From positions 1 to 64,000 of the forward strand of contig CALRIU020000007.1 in the NCBI GenBank assembly GCA_943362175.1: a DNA stretch of 64,000 bases, read 5' to 3'. Positions within the stretch are counted from its first letter, which is position 1. Each line of letters starts with the position of its first letter. This DNA is from UBA4416 sp943362175 (GTDB lineage Bacteria; Bacteroidota; Bacteroidia; B-17B0; Aurantibacillaceae). Under the pieces are notes generated by a model. That model saw only the letters and a program-made list of their open reading frames with translations, had not been told where the DNA came from and made no database searches. Of the stretch, positions 1 to 8,346 are shown piece by piece. The position numbers were made by a program, and so were the translations under genes.

Positions 1-1
1 C

Positions 2-823
2 ATGATGAAAGCCCTGAAACACCACACGCTCCTGTACGACACCGACTGCCCGGTATGTGCCGCCTACACCAAAGGCTTTATTCAATCGGGCATGCTCGGC
101 AAGGAGGGCCGCACCGCTTTTGAAACGGGAATAGAACGGTATGGAAACATCCTGGATGTGAACCGCTCCCGCCATGAGATCGCCCTGGTGAATACAGAAA
201 ATAATTCTGTTCTGTACGGCATCGACAGCCTGAACTATGTGATCACACAACGCTTCCCTTTTCTGAAAAGCCTGCTCAACAACGCCGTAATCCTGTTCCT
301 CCTGAAAAAGCTCTATGCCTTCATTTCCTTCAACCGCAAGGTCATTGCTCCTTCCCGGGATCATGGCAGGCAGGCCTGCATTCCCGATTTCAACCTGCCT
401 TACCGGGTGCTATACCTTGCCCTGAGTGCCGCCATTACCTCCACCATCCTGTTGCACTACTCTGCTTTGCTACAGGACATCATCTCCGCTTCCAGGCTCT
501 TTCGCGAATATGCCATCTGCTTCGGGCAGATTATTTTCCAGGGCAGCCTGCTGTTCATGGCCCGCCTGAAAAAAGAAACACGCTTCGAATACCTCGGTAA
601 TATGATGACGGTTTCCCTCATCGGCGGCTTGCTGCTCCTGCCGGTGCTTCTGCTTAACCGCTACCTGGATCTTCCCACGTATTTCTCCCTTGCCTGGCTG
701 TTTGCTGTGCTTGCCTTTATGTTCCTGCAACACCGCAGGCGCGTGAACTCCATCAAAGCACCGGTATGGCTGAACTATACCTGGCTGCTCTACCCCGGTC
801 TTGTTTTACTCATCATCCTGTAG
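2..823 (+). CDS. DCC1-like thiol-disulfide oxidoreductase family membrane protein
   Basis: The N-terminus carries the D-x-x-C-x-x-C signature of the DCC1-like/DUF393 family (YDTDCPVC, Cys16 and Cys19), where the paired cysteines suggest thiol-disulfide redox chemistry. After residue about 130 the protein becomes strongly hydrophobic with several membrane-spanning stretches, so the redox domain is fused to a membrane part, which is longer than the usual soluble DCC1 protein of about 130 residues. The first ATG lies one base into the window, so the ribosome binding site and any longer start cannot be seen. The gene stops two bases before the next start, which implies an operon with the small membrane proteins and methyltransferase downstream. 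The substrate is unknown. Confidence 0.75.
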   Translation: MMKALKHHTLLYDTDCPVCAAYTKGFIQSGMLGKEGRTAFETGIERYGNILDVNRSRHEIALVNTENNSVLYGIDSLNYVITQRFPFLKSLLNNAVILFLLKKLYAFISFNRKVIAPSRDHGRQACIPDFNLPYRVLYLALSAAITSTILLHYSALLQDIISASRLFREYAICFGQIIFQGSLLFMARLKKETRFEYLGNMMTVSLIGGLLLLPVLLLNRYLDLPTYFSLAWLFAVLAFMFLQHRRRVNSIKAPVWLNYTWLLYPGLVLLIIL

Positions 824-825
824 TT

Positions 826-1185
826 ATGTATCAGATCCTCGCCTATATCATTTACCTCAGCCTTAGCCTCCTGACCGTGCTGGTCGTGGGCAAGAACCTG
901 CACCGGAACGGAAAGGAATTTCTTTTCGGCGAATGCCCCGATGAAGCCCTGAGCAACAGCACCAACAACCTGCTCTACATTGGTTATTGCCTCGTGAACA
1001 CGGGCTTTGCTTTCTACTTCCTGAATGCCTCCGGCACGATTCGCTCTTTTGTGCAATTGCTTGAATTCATTGCCTCTTCGGAAGGGATCATTTTTGTATC
1101 CCTGGGTGTGCTTCATCTTTTAAACGTGCTCTTCGCTCCGAGGATCATCTCGTTCTTTTTAGCTAAAAAGCTGCAACACCCTTAG
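826..1185 (+). CDS. Small membrane protein, paralog A (unknown function)
   Basis: A 119-residue protein with about three hydrophobic segments (near residues 3-22, 46-65 and 85-110). The ATG at 826 is chosen because it follows the upstream stop codon by two bases; a longer reading frame from 766 would overlap the upstream gene. It shares a pattern with the next gene: LHRN-x-K-x-FL near residue 25, then S-T-N-N-L and a G-Y/F-x-L...G-F-x-F segment. That makes the two genes a paralogous pair. I do not recognise a named family or a catalytic motif. Its position between a DCC1-like protein and a SAM methyltransferase suggests one membrane-associated function, but this is inference. Confidence 0.7.
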   Translation: MYQILAYIIYLSLSLLTVLVVGKNLHRNGKEFLFGECPDEALSNSTNNLLYIGYCLVNTGFAFYFLNASGTIRSFVQLLEFIASSEGIIFVSLGVLHLLNVLFAPRIISFFLAKKLQHP

Positions 1186-1302
1186 GGAACCTTTTCCGGG
1201 CGGACCACGGAGGTCTGCACAGAATAAGGAAGCTCAAGGACGGACTTTAGCCATAACCTGATAACGATTCATTTGATTATTAACCCATAAAAACCGGAAA
1301 CC

Positions 1303-1722
1303 ATGAACTACAACATTGCCGCTTACTGCATCTACCTGCCAACAACCATTGCTTTATGCATCTGGATCGCCAAAAGCCTGCACCGCAATACCAAGGCCTT
1401 TCTCATTGAGCGCTTTCACCACAACGAATCTTTGGCAACCAGCACCAACAACCTCATCCAGACCGGCTTTTACCTCATCGCCCTGGGATTTTCCTTTATG
1501 AAAATGCGGGTCAACAACGGGCACTATCACCAGGGGCTCGGCCGCTACATCAACGACCCCTTGTCTTCCGCCCAGGAAACCATTGAAGAGCTTTCTCTCA
1601 AGATCGGTTCGTTTACACTCATCCTCGGCCTGCTCCTGTTCCTCAACTTCTTTATTATGCTGATGATTCAACGACCAAAAAAACAATACAACAACCTCAA
1701 CATCCACGAAGACATCAAATAA
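1303..1722 (+). CDS. Small membrane protein, paralog B (unknown function)
   Basis: A 139-residue hydrophobic protein related to the gene at 826-1185. It repeats the LHRN-x-K-x-FL motif (near residue 27), the S-T-N-N-L stretch and the following G-F-Y-L...G-F-S-F segment, and then has a polar insert (about residues 68-90) that paralog A lacks. The C-terminus is a transmembrane helix followed by a basic, polar tail. It lies 117 bases after paralog A and 26 bases before the methyltransferase, all on the same strand, so it may be a later gene of one transcript or have its own start. No known domain was recognised. Confidence 0.7.
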   Translation: MNYNIAAYCIYLPTTIALCIWIAKSLHRNTKAFLIERFHHNESLATSTNNLIQTGFYLIALGFSFMKMRVNNGHYHQGLGRYINDPLSSAQETIEELSLKIGSFTLILGLLLFLNFFIMLMIQRPKKQYNNLNIHEDIK

Positions 1723-1748
1723 CAAGTCACAGATCTAAATCCTGTGTT

Positions 1749-2597
1749 ATGCCTGGCACGACCCATAAAGCGCTCATCGATTTTTACGACGAAGCCACGG
1801 AAGATTACCTCTTCTGGAGCAAGAGCTATAACATGCACTTCGGCTATTACCGCCTGTTCCACAATAATCCGTTCAGGAGAGACAGCATGCTGAATGAAAT
1901 GAACGATCAGGTGTACAAGCGCCTTCGCGTTGGCAAAGGCCCTGCCCGCCTGGCGGACCTTGGTTGCGGGATGGGAGCCACGATGAAACACGGCCTGGCT
2001 GCTTTTCCACACATCAGCGTCACCGGCCTGACCTTGTCTCAATTTCAATTTGAAGAGGGTAATAAATTATTAGAAGGATACAATGGCGCTATCCTCAAAG
2101 AAAATTACAATGCCGCACCTTTCGCCGATGGTTATTTCGATGGCCTGATAGCCGTCGAAAGCTTTTGCCACTCCGGCCACAGCCTGCAAACGCTGACAGA
2201 AGCCTTTCGCCTGCTCGCTCCCAAAGGGCGCATGGTGATTGCCGATGCTTTCCTGAAAAAACCGGTGGAACGGCTTTCGGCAACAGCCGGATTTGCCTAC
2301 CGCAAATTATGCGAGGGCTGGAAGCTGGATGGTCTCGGCGATATTGTCAGCACCAGGAAAAACCTGGAAGAGGCCGGCTTTAAGAACATCCGGATCGAGG
2401 ATATTTCCTTCCGGGTAGCGCCATCCGTGATGCATGTGCCTTTTGCCACACTGGGCTTTATGCTTCGTAAAACACTAAAAGGAGAGGCGATCCGCCCGCA
2501 AAGCCTGAATAATTTAAAAGGTTCTGTGTACGCCCTCCTCTCCGGCATTCACCTGCGCGCTTTCGGTTACTATATGATCAGCTGCGAAAAAACTTAA
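1749..2597 (+). CDS. Class I SAM-dependent methyltransferase
   Basis: A 282-residue soluble protein. Motif I for S-adenosylmethionine binding is DLGCGMGA at residues 70-77, followed by the acidic/hydrophobic V-T-G-L-T strand and a post-I region typical of Methyltransf_11/25 enzymes. The N-terminus has a YD..T..Y..WS...MHFGYY stretch, which is seen in small-molecule methyltransferases of the tocopherol, sterol and cyclopropane-synthase type, so the acceptor is more likely a lipid or quinone-like compound than a protein or RNA. It is the last gene of the run that starts with the DCC1-like protein. The exact substrate cannot be deduced. Confidence 0.8.
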   Translation: MPGTTHKALIDFYDEATEDYLFWSKSYNMHFGYYRLFHNNPFRRDSMLNEMNDQVYKRLRVGKGPARLADLGCGMGATMKHGLAAFPHISVTGLTLSQFQFEEGNKLLEGYNGAILKENYNAAPFADGYFDGLIAVESFCHSGHSLQTLTEAFRLLAPKGRMVIADAFLKKPVERLSATAGFAYRKLCEGWKLDGLGDIVSTRKNLEEAGFKNIRIEDISFRVAPSVMHVPFATLGFMLRKTLKGEAIRPQSLNNLKGSVYALLSGIHLRAFGYYMISCEKT

Positions 2598-2763
2598 TGA
2601 GAGATGGTCTTTTATCTGTCCGGGCATAGCCGGAAACCGTTCCCTGCACATCTTTCATCCGCTATTTGACCCTGTGGTTCGGTAAACCGGCCATCTTTTC
2701 CGGAAGCTATTCCCTAAATTAGTTTACAGCTTTTTTCATATTAACCTTTAAACATTTTTAGTT

Positions 2764-3531
2764 ATGGAACATTCAAAACAAGGAACAGAACCCGGGCTGC
2801 TGACGGTAAGCTCCAGGCCGGGGCAGGTAGAGGTATTGCAGGATTACAATGGCCCGCTTACGGAAGCGGAACTCGGTTATAAACTGCCCGGGCGGAGCGC
2901 CTTTCGTGGAGAAGAGATGAGCATACAGGCAACCCTGCAGGTAGACGGAAGGACCTACGAGGAAGAGGAAAGGTGGAGCGGCCTGCGTTGTATGATGCGG
3001 ATAGACAGCCTCAACGTTGATAAAAATTTCTCGGTCTTTAATATATTCACCACGCACCTCGGAAAAACAATTGCAGGGAAAGCCTACTGGACAGAGATTG
3101 GGTTTTTCAGGTCTGCCTACGATCCCGTTTACCGGCTTTTTACCTATGACCCATACCAGAAAGAGCAGTACAAATTTTTTGGTGAAGCAAAGCCGGGTCA
3201 ATGGTATGAGTTTGCGATCAGGCTTTCGGAAACGGGATCCGGTTCCTATCATTATGAAACCTTTTGCAACGGCATCCGCGTGAGGGAGGGCGAGCTTCCT
3301 GTGCTGGCCAACCAGTTTGACCTCAGCCACGAAACCTGGACAGATTCAGGCAAATTAAGTACCGGCGATTCCGTTGCCGCCGAAGAATGCTGGGTGAATT
3401 TCCCTCCGAACAAAGCCCGCTGGTTTGCTCCCGACATCAAGGCCAGTAGCTATAGCACCAGCCCGATGAAGCAGATCAGGCTCTACCAACCCAAGGATAA
3501 ATTCGCTTACCGCTTCGAATCCAGGACCTAG
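2764..3531 (+). CDS. Hypothetical protein, probably beta-rich
   Basis: A 255-residue protein with no signal peptide, no membrane segment and no motif I can name. The composition (many Tyr, Trp, Gly and charged residues in alternating patterns, for instance around residues 75-200) suggests a beta-sandwich or lectin/polysaccharide-lyase-like fold, but that is only an impression. It starts after a 166-base gap that follows the methyltransferase and is closed by a good terminator at 3557-3591, so it is probably transcribed alone. The codon use looks like that of its neighbours. Confidence 0.7.
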   Translation: MEHSKQGTEPGLLTVSSRPGQVEVLQDYNGPLTEAELGYKLPGRSAFRGEEMSIQATLQVDGRTYEEEERWSGLRCMMRIDSLNVDKNFSVFNIFTTHLGKTIAGKAYWTEIGFFRSAYDPVYRLFTYDPYQKEQYKFFGEAKPGQWYEFAIRLSETGSGSYHYETFCNGIRVREGELPVLANQFDLSHETWTDSGKLSTGDSVAAEECWVNFPPNKARWFAPDIKASSYSTSPMKQIRLYQPKDKFAYRFESRT

Positions 3532-3556
3532 CTTGTTGTTTCAGCGGTTATCTTTC

Positions 3557-3591
3557 AAAAAAAGCCATAACATATCCTGTTGTGGCTTTTT
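3557..3591 (+). terminator. Rho-independent terminator after the hypothetical gene
   Basis: A 14-base stem (3559-3572 with 3578-3591, one G-U type mismatch) around a five-base loop ends in a run of T. It lies 25 bases after the stop codon at 3531. The A-run on the left arm would let it also work on the other strand. Confidence 0.75.
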
Positions 3592-3795
3592 ATATCTCCG
3601 GGCAGCTGTTTTTTCAATCCTGCAAAGCCACCGGGAGAGGCAAAGCAGCATGGAGATTCCACTCTCTGACACACTTAAAAATTGCCGGTAACAGTAACCG
3701 ACTGTAAGCTACCGTTCACCGGAAACCGGAGCATATCACCTGTTTTTAGCTGATTTTTACTGACGTTTTGGCGTTAAAAACTTTTTGGCTTTTAA

Positions 3796-3826
3796 TTTGT
3801 ATTCCATTACGCAACAATTACATTTG
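3796..3826 (+). promoter_or_regulatory. Bacteroidota-type promoter of clpP
   Basis: TTTG at 3796-3799 (-33 element) and TACATTTG at 3819-3826 (-7 element) are separated by 19 bases. Both match the known Bacteroidota primary sigma consensus TTTG / TAnnTTTG exactly. The predicted transcript would start near 3832, giving a leader of about 18 bases before the clpP ATG at 3850. The sequence from 3592 to 3795 shows no gene. Confidence 0.75.
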
Positions 3827-3849
3827 TTTAACTACTAAAAACACAGCTT

Positions 3850-4530
3850 ATGTTTGATCAGAATGAATTTAAAAAATATGCCACAAAACATATTGGTATC
3901 AATAGCTTAACCCTCGACAGTTATGTCTCTGCTGTCACTCCGGGCATCCGTAACCTGACGCCTAACATCATCGAAGAGCGCCAGCTGAATGCGACGATCC
4001 TCGACGTATTCTCCCGTTTGATGATGGACCGAATCATTTTCCTGGGAACAGGCATCAACGACCAGGTAGCCAATATCGTTCAGGCGCAGTTACTGTTCCT
4101 CGAATCGATCGATTCTAAAAAAGACATCCAGATTTACCTGAACTCTCCGGGTGGCTCTGTATATGCAGGCCTTGGTATTTACGACACCATGCAGATTATT
4201 AAACCGGACGTAGCTACTATCTGTACAGGTATGGCGGCAAGTATGGGTGCGGTATTGCAATGTGCCGGTGCCAAAGGAAAACGTACGGCCCTGAAACATG
4301 CCCGTATCATGATCCACCAGCCATTGGGCGGTGCCGAAGGCCAGGCTTCCGATATCGAGATCACAGCGCGTGAGATCCAGAAGCTGAAAAAAGAATTATA
4401 TACCATTATCTCCGAGCATAGCGGACAGACCTACGAAAAAGTATGGGCCGACAGCGACCGCGACTACTGGATGACAGCCCAGGAAGCCAAAGATTACGGT
4501 ATGATTGATGAAGTGTTGGTTAAAAAATAA
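3850..4530 (+). CDS. clpP: ATP-dependent Clp protease proteolytic subunit
   Basis: A 226-residue ClpP. The Ser-His-Asp triad is visible with the family spacing: Ser131 in GMAASMG, His156 in MIHQP and Asp205 in DRDYW. The oxyanion-side motif NSPGGSV (98-104) is also present. ClpP forms tetradecameric barrels that degrade proteins unfolded by ClpX or ClpA/C. The N-terminal extension of about 25 residues before the conserved core is a common length in Bacteroidota. The gene stands alone between its own promoter and a strong terminator. No clpX or trigger factor gene is adjacent, unlike the common tig-clpP-clpX order. Confidence 0.97.
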   Translation: MFDQNEFKKYATKHIGINSLTLDSYVSAVTPGIRNLTPNIIEERQLNATILDVFSRLMMDRIIFLGTGINDQVANIVQAQLLFLESIDSKKDIQIYLNSPGGSVYAGLGIYDTMQIIKPDVATICTGMAASMGAVLQCAGAKGKRTALKHARIMIHQPLGGAEGQASDIEITAREIQKLKKELYTIISEHSGQTYEKVWADSDRDYWMTAQEAKDYGMIDEVLVKK

Positions 4531-4552
4531 TCAAGGTTTCTTCTTCACATTT

Positions 4553-4590
4553 AAATCCTTCCGGAAATGAATTCCGGGAGGATTTTTGTT
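4553..4590 (+). terminator. Terminator of clpP
   Basis: A 14-base stem (4553-4566 with 4572-4585, one wobble pair) with a five-base loop is followed by TTGTTT. It lies 22 bases after the clpP stop. Confidence 0.8.
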
Positions 4591-4659
4591 TACGACCCTT
4601 TCTTGACCAACGGTAAAAGCGGCTATAAAAATAGTTCGTAATTTTAAAGCGTAAACGCA

Positions 4660-5868
4660 ATGCTACCAGCACTTATGCCCTATTATTATCTTCTTCCCGT
4701 CCTGTTTTTCTTATTGCTCCGCCCTGCTTTTTCACAATCTACATCCCGGATCGTTAAAGCCGGCTCCAAAAGTGTGACGATCAACGATGGTGGCCGTATT
4801 GCAAAGAATGGCTGGACACTCACTCCCGAAGCAAAACCGGACATCTTTACCGCCGACAGAACACGGAAAACAAAATGGGTGACGTTTTATACAGACATCG
4901 ATTCGATCAGGGTAAAGGTGAAGCCCGGAACACGGTACAACTTTGTCATTCTTTTGAACGGAAGAGATTCCTGTTACACACAAATTGCAAGCGCCATTGC
5001 TCCTGAAGAAAAAACAAAAGGCAGAAGAGATTCCGATACCATCCCTTTTACATTGAGTGCCTACAATGCCATTCATGTCAAAGCCCTGATCAATGCTACG
5101 GACACGCTTAACCTTCATTTTGATGTCGGCTCTTTCGATTTTCATTTCACAAAAGACGCTATTCTGCATAAGACCCGGTTATTGCCCGACCAGAACGATG
5201 CGCTTGCCGGGAAAAGCAAAGGAGATTACCGACATTTGAATCCTGTGCTCAGCCTCCGGATGGGAAGCATGACCTGGAAAAATCCTGAAATTATTCCTAC
5301 GGGACTAACAGCACACGACATGGACGGCCGTTTTGGCTGGAACCTGTTTGAAGGCAAAACAGTAGAGATCAATTACGACAAAAACTGCCTGATCATTCAT
5401 TCGAAATTGCCGAAACAGATGAAAGGATATGTAAAATCGGAATTGGAATTTATGGAGTCTTTTGTTTGCATCAACGGCGCGATTAAGATCGGCTCCAATG
5501 TGTATCCGGGCCGCTTCCTGATGGATACGGGCTCCGACCAGGCGATCATCCTGGATAAGGACTGGACGGCCAGACAGCAATTCCCGCATGACAGCCTGAA
5601 GCTTATCAAATCGTCTACACTAAAGGATCCGCGTGGCGTAAGCTATGAAACAAAGATCGTAGAGATGCCCTGTATCAAGCTGAATGGCTTTGAGCTTAGG
5701 AACATTCCCACTTACATGCTGAGTAGCAGGAATCCGGTTGGCTTCGAGGTGAATTACCTTGGTAACGATCTATTGAAGCGCTTTAACATGATCCTGGATT
5801 TTAAAAACGACATTGTTTACTTAAAGCCGAACGGTTTGATGAAGCTTGAATACAGGCAAAGTTCCTGA
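4660..5868 (+). CDS. Secreted two-lobed aspartyl (retropepsin-like) protease
   Basis: A 402-residue protein with a clear signal peptide (hydrophobic residues about 9-25, ending AFSQS). A second ATG at 4678 would give a shorter, equally good signal peptide. The C-terminal half has a pepsin/retropepsin active-site motif, FLMDTGS (Asp289), and the G-N-D-L-L-K-R-F...ILDF closing segment typical of these domains. The first lobe carries DVGS at 155-158 in the matching place, so Thr of the usual D-T-G is replaced by Val while Asp remains. It probably acts in the periplasm or outside the cell. The stop codon TGA lies inside a 25-base sequence repeated at 6190-6214. Confidence 0.75.
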   Translation: MLPALMPYYYLLPVLFFLLLRPAFSQSTSRIVKAGSKSVTINDGGRIAKNGWTLTPEAKPDIFTADRTRKTKWVTFYTDIDSIRVKVKPGTRYNFVILLNGRDSCYTQIASAIAPEEKTKGRRDSDTIPFTLSAYNAIHVKALINATDTLNLHFDVGSFDFHFTKDAILHKTRLLPDQNDALAGKSKGDYRHLNPVLSLRMGSMTWKNPEIIPTGLTAHDMDGRFGWNLFEGKTVEINYDKNCLIIHSKLPKQMKGYVKSELEFMESFVCINGAIKIGSNVYPGRFLMDTGSDQAIILDKDWTARQQFPHDSLKLIKSSTLKDPRGVSYETKIVEMPCIKLNGFELRNIPTYMLSSRNPVGFEVNYLGNDLLKRFNMILDFKNDIVYLKPNGLMKLEYRQSS

Positions 5869-6214
5869 ACGGGCAACTAAAGCTTAAACCCCGATGTCAT
5901 TTAGTTAAGGGGATTAGGTTGGAAAACCAGAGAGGCAGAATGTCTGGCTCCTACGGAGCCATGGAACTCATTATTCTTCATAGTTAATCATATTTTGCTC
6001 CTAACGGAGCAAGCTTTTGAATCTTCGCATCGGATTGATTTTTTCCGGAATCCAAAGGAATGATGTATTACATAAGTCATTGCCCCTCTGAGGCAAAATA
6101 TTATTAAAAGCCCCGATGTCCTCGCTCTAATGGCTCCGTAGGAGCCAAACATTATCTTTCGCTCCAAATTCGATCAGATGATTTTTTAACTGAACGGGCA
6201 ACTAAAGCTTAAAC
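5865..6214. repeat. Pair of 25-bp direct repeats enclosing a 300-bp intergenic segment
   Basis: An identical 25-base sequence occurs at 5865-5889 and 6190-6214. The left copy supplies the stop codon of the aspartyl protease. The right copy encodes the last residues and stop of the 2H-ligase gene on the minus strand. Within the segment the words CCCCGATGTC also occur twice (near 5889 and 6111). The enclosed 300 bases hold no gene, only the palindromes listed separately. Confidence 0.85.
5945..6147. repeat. Cluster of short palindromic (REP-like) sequences
   Basis: Three near-identical palindromes of the form TGGCTCC-TACG-GAGCCA lie at 5945-5961, 5995-6012 (with TAACG centre) and 6131-6147 (inverted centre GTA). 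A fourth related GCC...GGC palindrome is at 6081-6095. They are spaced 50-90 bases apart and alternate in orientation, as in dispersed palindromic repeat clusters of bacterial genomes. No transposase is near. Confidence 0.7.
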
Positions 6215-6738
6215 TCCCTGTATACGTCCCACCTCTGGTTATTATGCTTCAAAAGACAAAACGATGCGCATTCAAATTCCGCTCCGAAGCTTTGATTTTG
6301 GTAGTGTTCCCAAAGCCTGTAGAACACCGGCTTTTTAAGGTCGCGGAATGCCACCGTGACATGCGGATGAAAGCCGCGCATATCATCGCTTTGGTTAAAC
6401 AGCTGCAGTTTTTGTTTCACATGTTTCACCAGCGCCTGCTGCAAAGTCAAAAGCGGAGCGCTTTCCACGACATTGATAAAAACGACCCGCGGCTCGAAGC
6501 TACCGTAGTCTTTGAGCTGAACCTGAAACGGCGTGTGGAATGTAAACGCAGCAAGTTCGGCAAGAAGTTTTTCCTCTTTTTCTTCCTCCCAGCTAAAGGG
6601 CATGTGCAAGGTAATATGGCCCGGCGACCTCAGTGCGCCCTTCGTTCCATAATCGTCGAAAATAGTTTGCTTAATCTCCTGAATGGCCGATAACAAGGGC
6701 TCAGGCGGAACAAGGGCTATGAAATATTTTTGCAGCAT
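6202..6738 (-). CDS. 2'-5' RNA ligase family protein (2H phosphoesterase)
   Basis: A 178-residue protein with the two H-x-T motifs that define the 2H phosphoesterase superfamily: HIT at 41-43 (in GHITLH) and HVT at 126-128 (in HPHVTVAF). Relatives include LigT/ThpR, which act as 2',3'-cyclic phosphodiesterases or 2'-5' RNA ligases on RNA ends. The length fits a single-domain 2H protein. Its last codons lie in the 25-bp direct repeat. It is followed upstream by the SpoIIE-type phosphatase on the same strand with a gap of 10 bases, so the two are probably co-transcribed. The in vivo substrate is unknown. Confidence 0.85.
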   Translation of the reverse strand: MLQKYFIALVPPEPLLSAIQEIKQTIFDDYGTKGALRSPGHITLHMPFSWEEEKEEKLLAELAAFTFHTPFQVQLKDYGSFEPRVVFINVVESAPLLTLQQALVKHVKQKLQLFNQSDDMRGFHPHVTVAFRDLKKPVFYRLWEHYQNQSFGAEFECASFCLLKHNNQRWDVYREFKL

Positions 6739-6748
6739 CAGAATCTGT

Positions 6749-7693
6749 TTAAACCCTCACGCCAATCACCAGCACATCGTCTACCTGCTCCTGGCTTCCC
6801 TGCCAGTCTTTCAGGTGCTTTTCCAAAACACCGAAATGGCTTTCCACCGGCGCATCGGCTAAAGAAACCAGCACGTCTTTCAGCTGATTGTATTTGAACT
6901 TTTTGCCTTTCGGCCCGCCAAACTGGTCGGCATAACCATCGGTATAAATATACACCAGGTCGTTTGCCCGGAGCTGAAACTCATGGTTTACAAAGGTATC
7001 GGCAATGCCGTCGGTGTTGCTGCCAATCGGCAATTTATCGGGCCTCAGCTCCAGAAGATCGTTTCCGTAAAACACCTCGCGGCGGCTCCGGGGCTGATGG
7101 CTGGTGGCGATGTTCTTCCGGATGATACATACACCGTTGAAAGCGCCGGCATATTGCAGAATACGTGTGTTATAATTGATGTTGCAGAGGGCGAGATCCA
7201 TGCCGTCTTTCACGGCGTTGGCATCCGACGATTGCCGCAGCGTATCATTGACCGCAATATCGAGGTGCTGCAGAATGTCGCTGGGCTTCGACAATTTTTT
7301 GTCCTGCACCGCCTGGTTCAGGGATTTGAGGCCGATCACACTCATCATCGCGCCCGGAACACCATGGCCTGTGCAATCCACCGCCGCAAATAAAATTTCG
7401 TTGTTGATCTCTTCTACCCAATAAAAATCGCCGCTCACAATGTCTTTCGGTTTGTAAAACACCATGCTTTGCGGAAGAAGGGCCTTTACGCGTTCGGGCG
7501 TGGGAATGATGGAAAGCTGGATCCTCAGGGCGTAGCGGATGCTATCGGTGATTTCCTGTTCTTTGTGGCGCAGGGCGGCCGTTTGATCTGCAATTTGTTT
7601 TTGCAGATCATCGCGGGAATTCCGGTGCTTCCTTTTTTCATCGCTGAGAAGCATCAAAGCAAAACCAAGAGCGATACATAAGACTACAATCAT
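6749..7693 (-). CDS. SpoIIE/PP2C-type serine phosphatase with one membrane anchor
   Basis: A 314-residue protein. Residues 1-16 form a membrane segment, residues about 20-55 a short coiled coil, and the rest is a SpoIIE-type PP2C domain: SGDFYW with a metal-binding Asp, A-A-V-D-C-T-G-H-G-V-P-G-A with a second metal-binding Asp, and a late Y-I-Y-T-D-G-Y-x-D metal site. Such enzymes dephosphorylate Ser/Thr residues, typically on anti-sigma-antagonist proteins. Many Bacteroidota members have a large sensor (7TMR or TPR) in front; here it is missing and only an anchor remains, so any input must come from a partner. It is divergent from the sulfoxide reductase gene. Confidence 0.85.
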   Translation of the reverse strand: MIVVLCIALGFALMLLSDEKRKHRNSRDDLQKQIADQTAALRHKEQEITDSIRYALRIQLSIIPTPERVKALLPQSMVFYKPKDIVSGDFYWVEEINNEILFAAVDCTGHGVPGAMMSVIGLKSLNQAVQDKKLSKPSDILQHLDIAVNDTLRQSSDANAVKDGMDLALCNINYNTRILQYAGAFNGVCIIRKNIATSHQPRSRREVFYGNDLLELRPDKLPIGSNTDGIADTFVNHEFQLRANDLVYIYTDGYADQFGGPKGKKFKYNQLKDVLVSLADAPVESHFGVLEKHLKDWQGSQEQVDDVLVIGVRV

Positions 7694-7752
7694 GACAGGC
7701 AGAAGTATTTCTGAAATGAATAATATAAATAGGAGTGACTTATCAAAACTTC

Positions 7753-7760
7753 TATCTTTG
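7753..7760 (+). promoter_or_regulatory. Candidate -7 element of the sulfoxide reductase gene
   Basis: TATCTTTG matches the Bacteroidota -7 consensus TAnnTTTG and lies 39 bases before the ATG at 7800. No good TTTG is found at the matching -33 position, so this is a partial match. Confidence 0.4.
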
Positions 7761-7799
7761 TATAGCTAAAATTATACATTTTAATTTAATTACAACAGT

Positions 7800-8276
7800 A
7801 TGGCGGAAGACCTCCTGATAACGGGCACGAGCAAAGAAGAGAAATACCAATCGCTGCTTCCGCAGATCAAAGGCCTGCTGGAAGGAGAGAGCGATCTCCT
7901 CGCCAACATGGGCAATGTATGTGCCGCCCTCAAATACGGAATGGATTTTTTCTGGGTGGGCTTTTACCTTGTGAAGGACGAAGAGCTGGTGCTCGGTCCT
8001 TTCCAGGGACCCGTGGCCTGCACGCGCATTCAAAAAGGCAAAGGCGTATGCGGAACTTCCTGGCAACGCAACGACGTGATCATCGTGGAAGATGTGGAGA
8101 CATTTCCGGGACATATTGCCTGCAGCTCCCTGTCGCGTTCCGAGATTGTATTGCCTATACACGATGCCCAGGGCTCTGTGATAGGCGTATTTGACGTGGA
8201 CAGTAGCGAGCTGGCGTCTTTCGATCATACCGATGAGCTGTACCTGAAACAAATTCTTTCCCTCCTCTCATTTTAA
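7800..8276 (+). CDS. msrC: Free methionine-(R)-sulfoxide reductase (GAF domain)
   Basis: A 158-residue single GAF-domain protein. The three conserved cysteines of the fRMsr family are present at 74 (VACTRI), 84 (GKGVCGT) and 108 (HIACSS), along with the flanking F-P-G-H-I-A-C-S-S and S-E-I-V-L-P motifs. The family reduces free Met-R-sulfoxide with thioredoxin as electron donor. The three cysteines and the tight length separate it from signalling GAF domains. It is cytoplasmic and probably transcribed alone, with the acyl-CoA synthetase 70 bases further on. Confidence 0.9.
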   Translation: MAEDLLITGTSKEEKYQSLLPQIKGLLEGESDLLANMGNVCAALKYGMDFFWVGFYLVKDEELVLGPFQGPVACTRIQKGKGVCGTSWQRNDVIIVEDVETFPGHIACSSLSRSEIVLPIHDAQGSVIGVFDVDSSELASFDHTDELYLKQILSLLSF

Positions 8277-8346
8277 CAATTACCGGGATTTTCTTCTTGC
8301 CGCCATTTTGCGGTAATTGGTTATCTTTAATAAACAATTCGCTGAT

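Noticed and set aside
766..1185. Longer form of the small membrane protein starting at 766
   Set aside because: It would overlap the previous gene by about 58 bases; the ATG at 826 sits just after that gene's stop and starts the conserved part.
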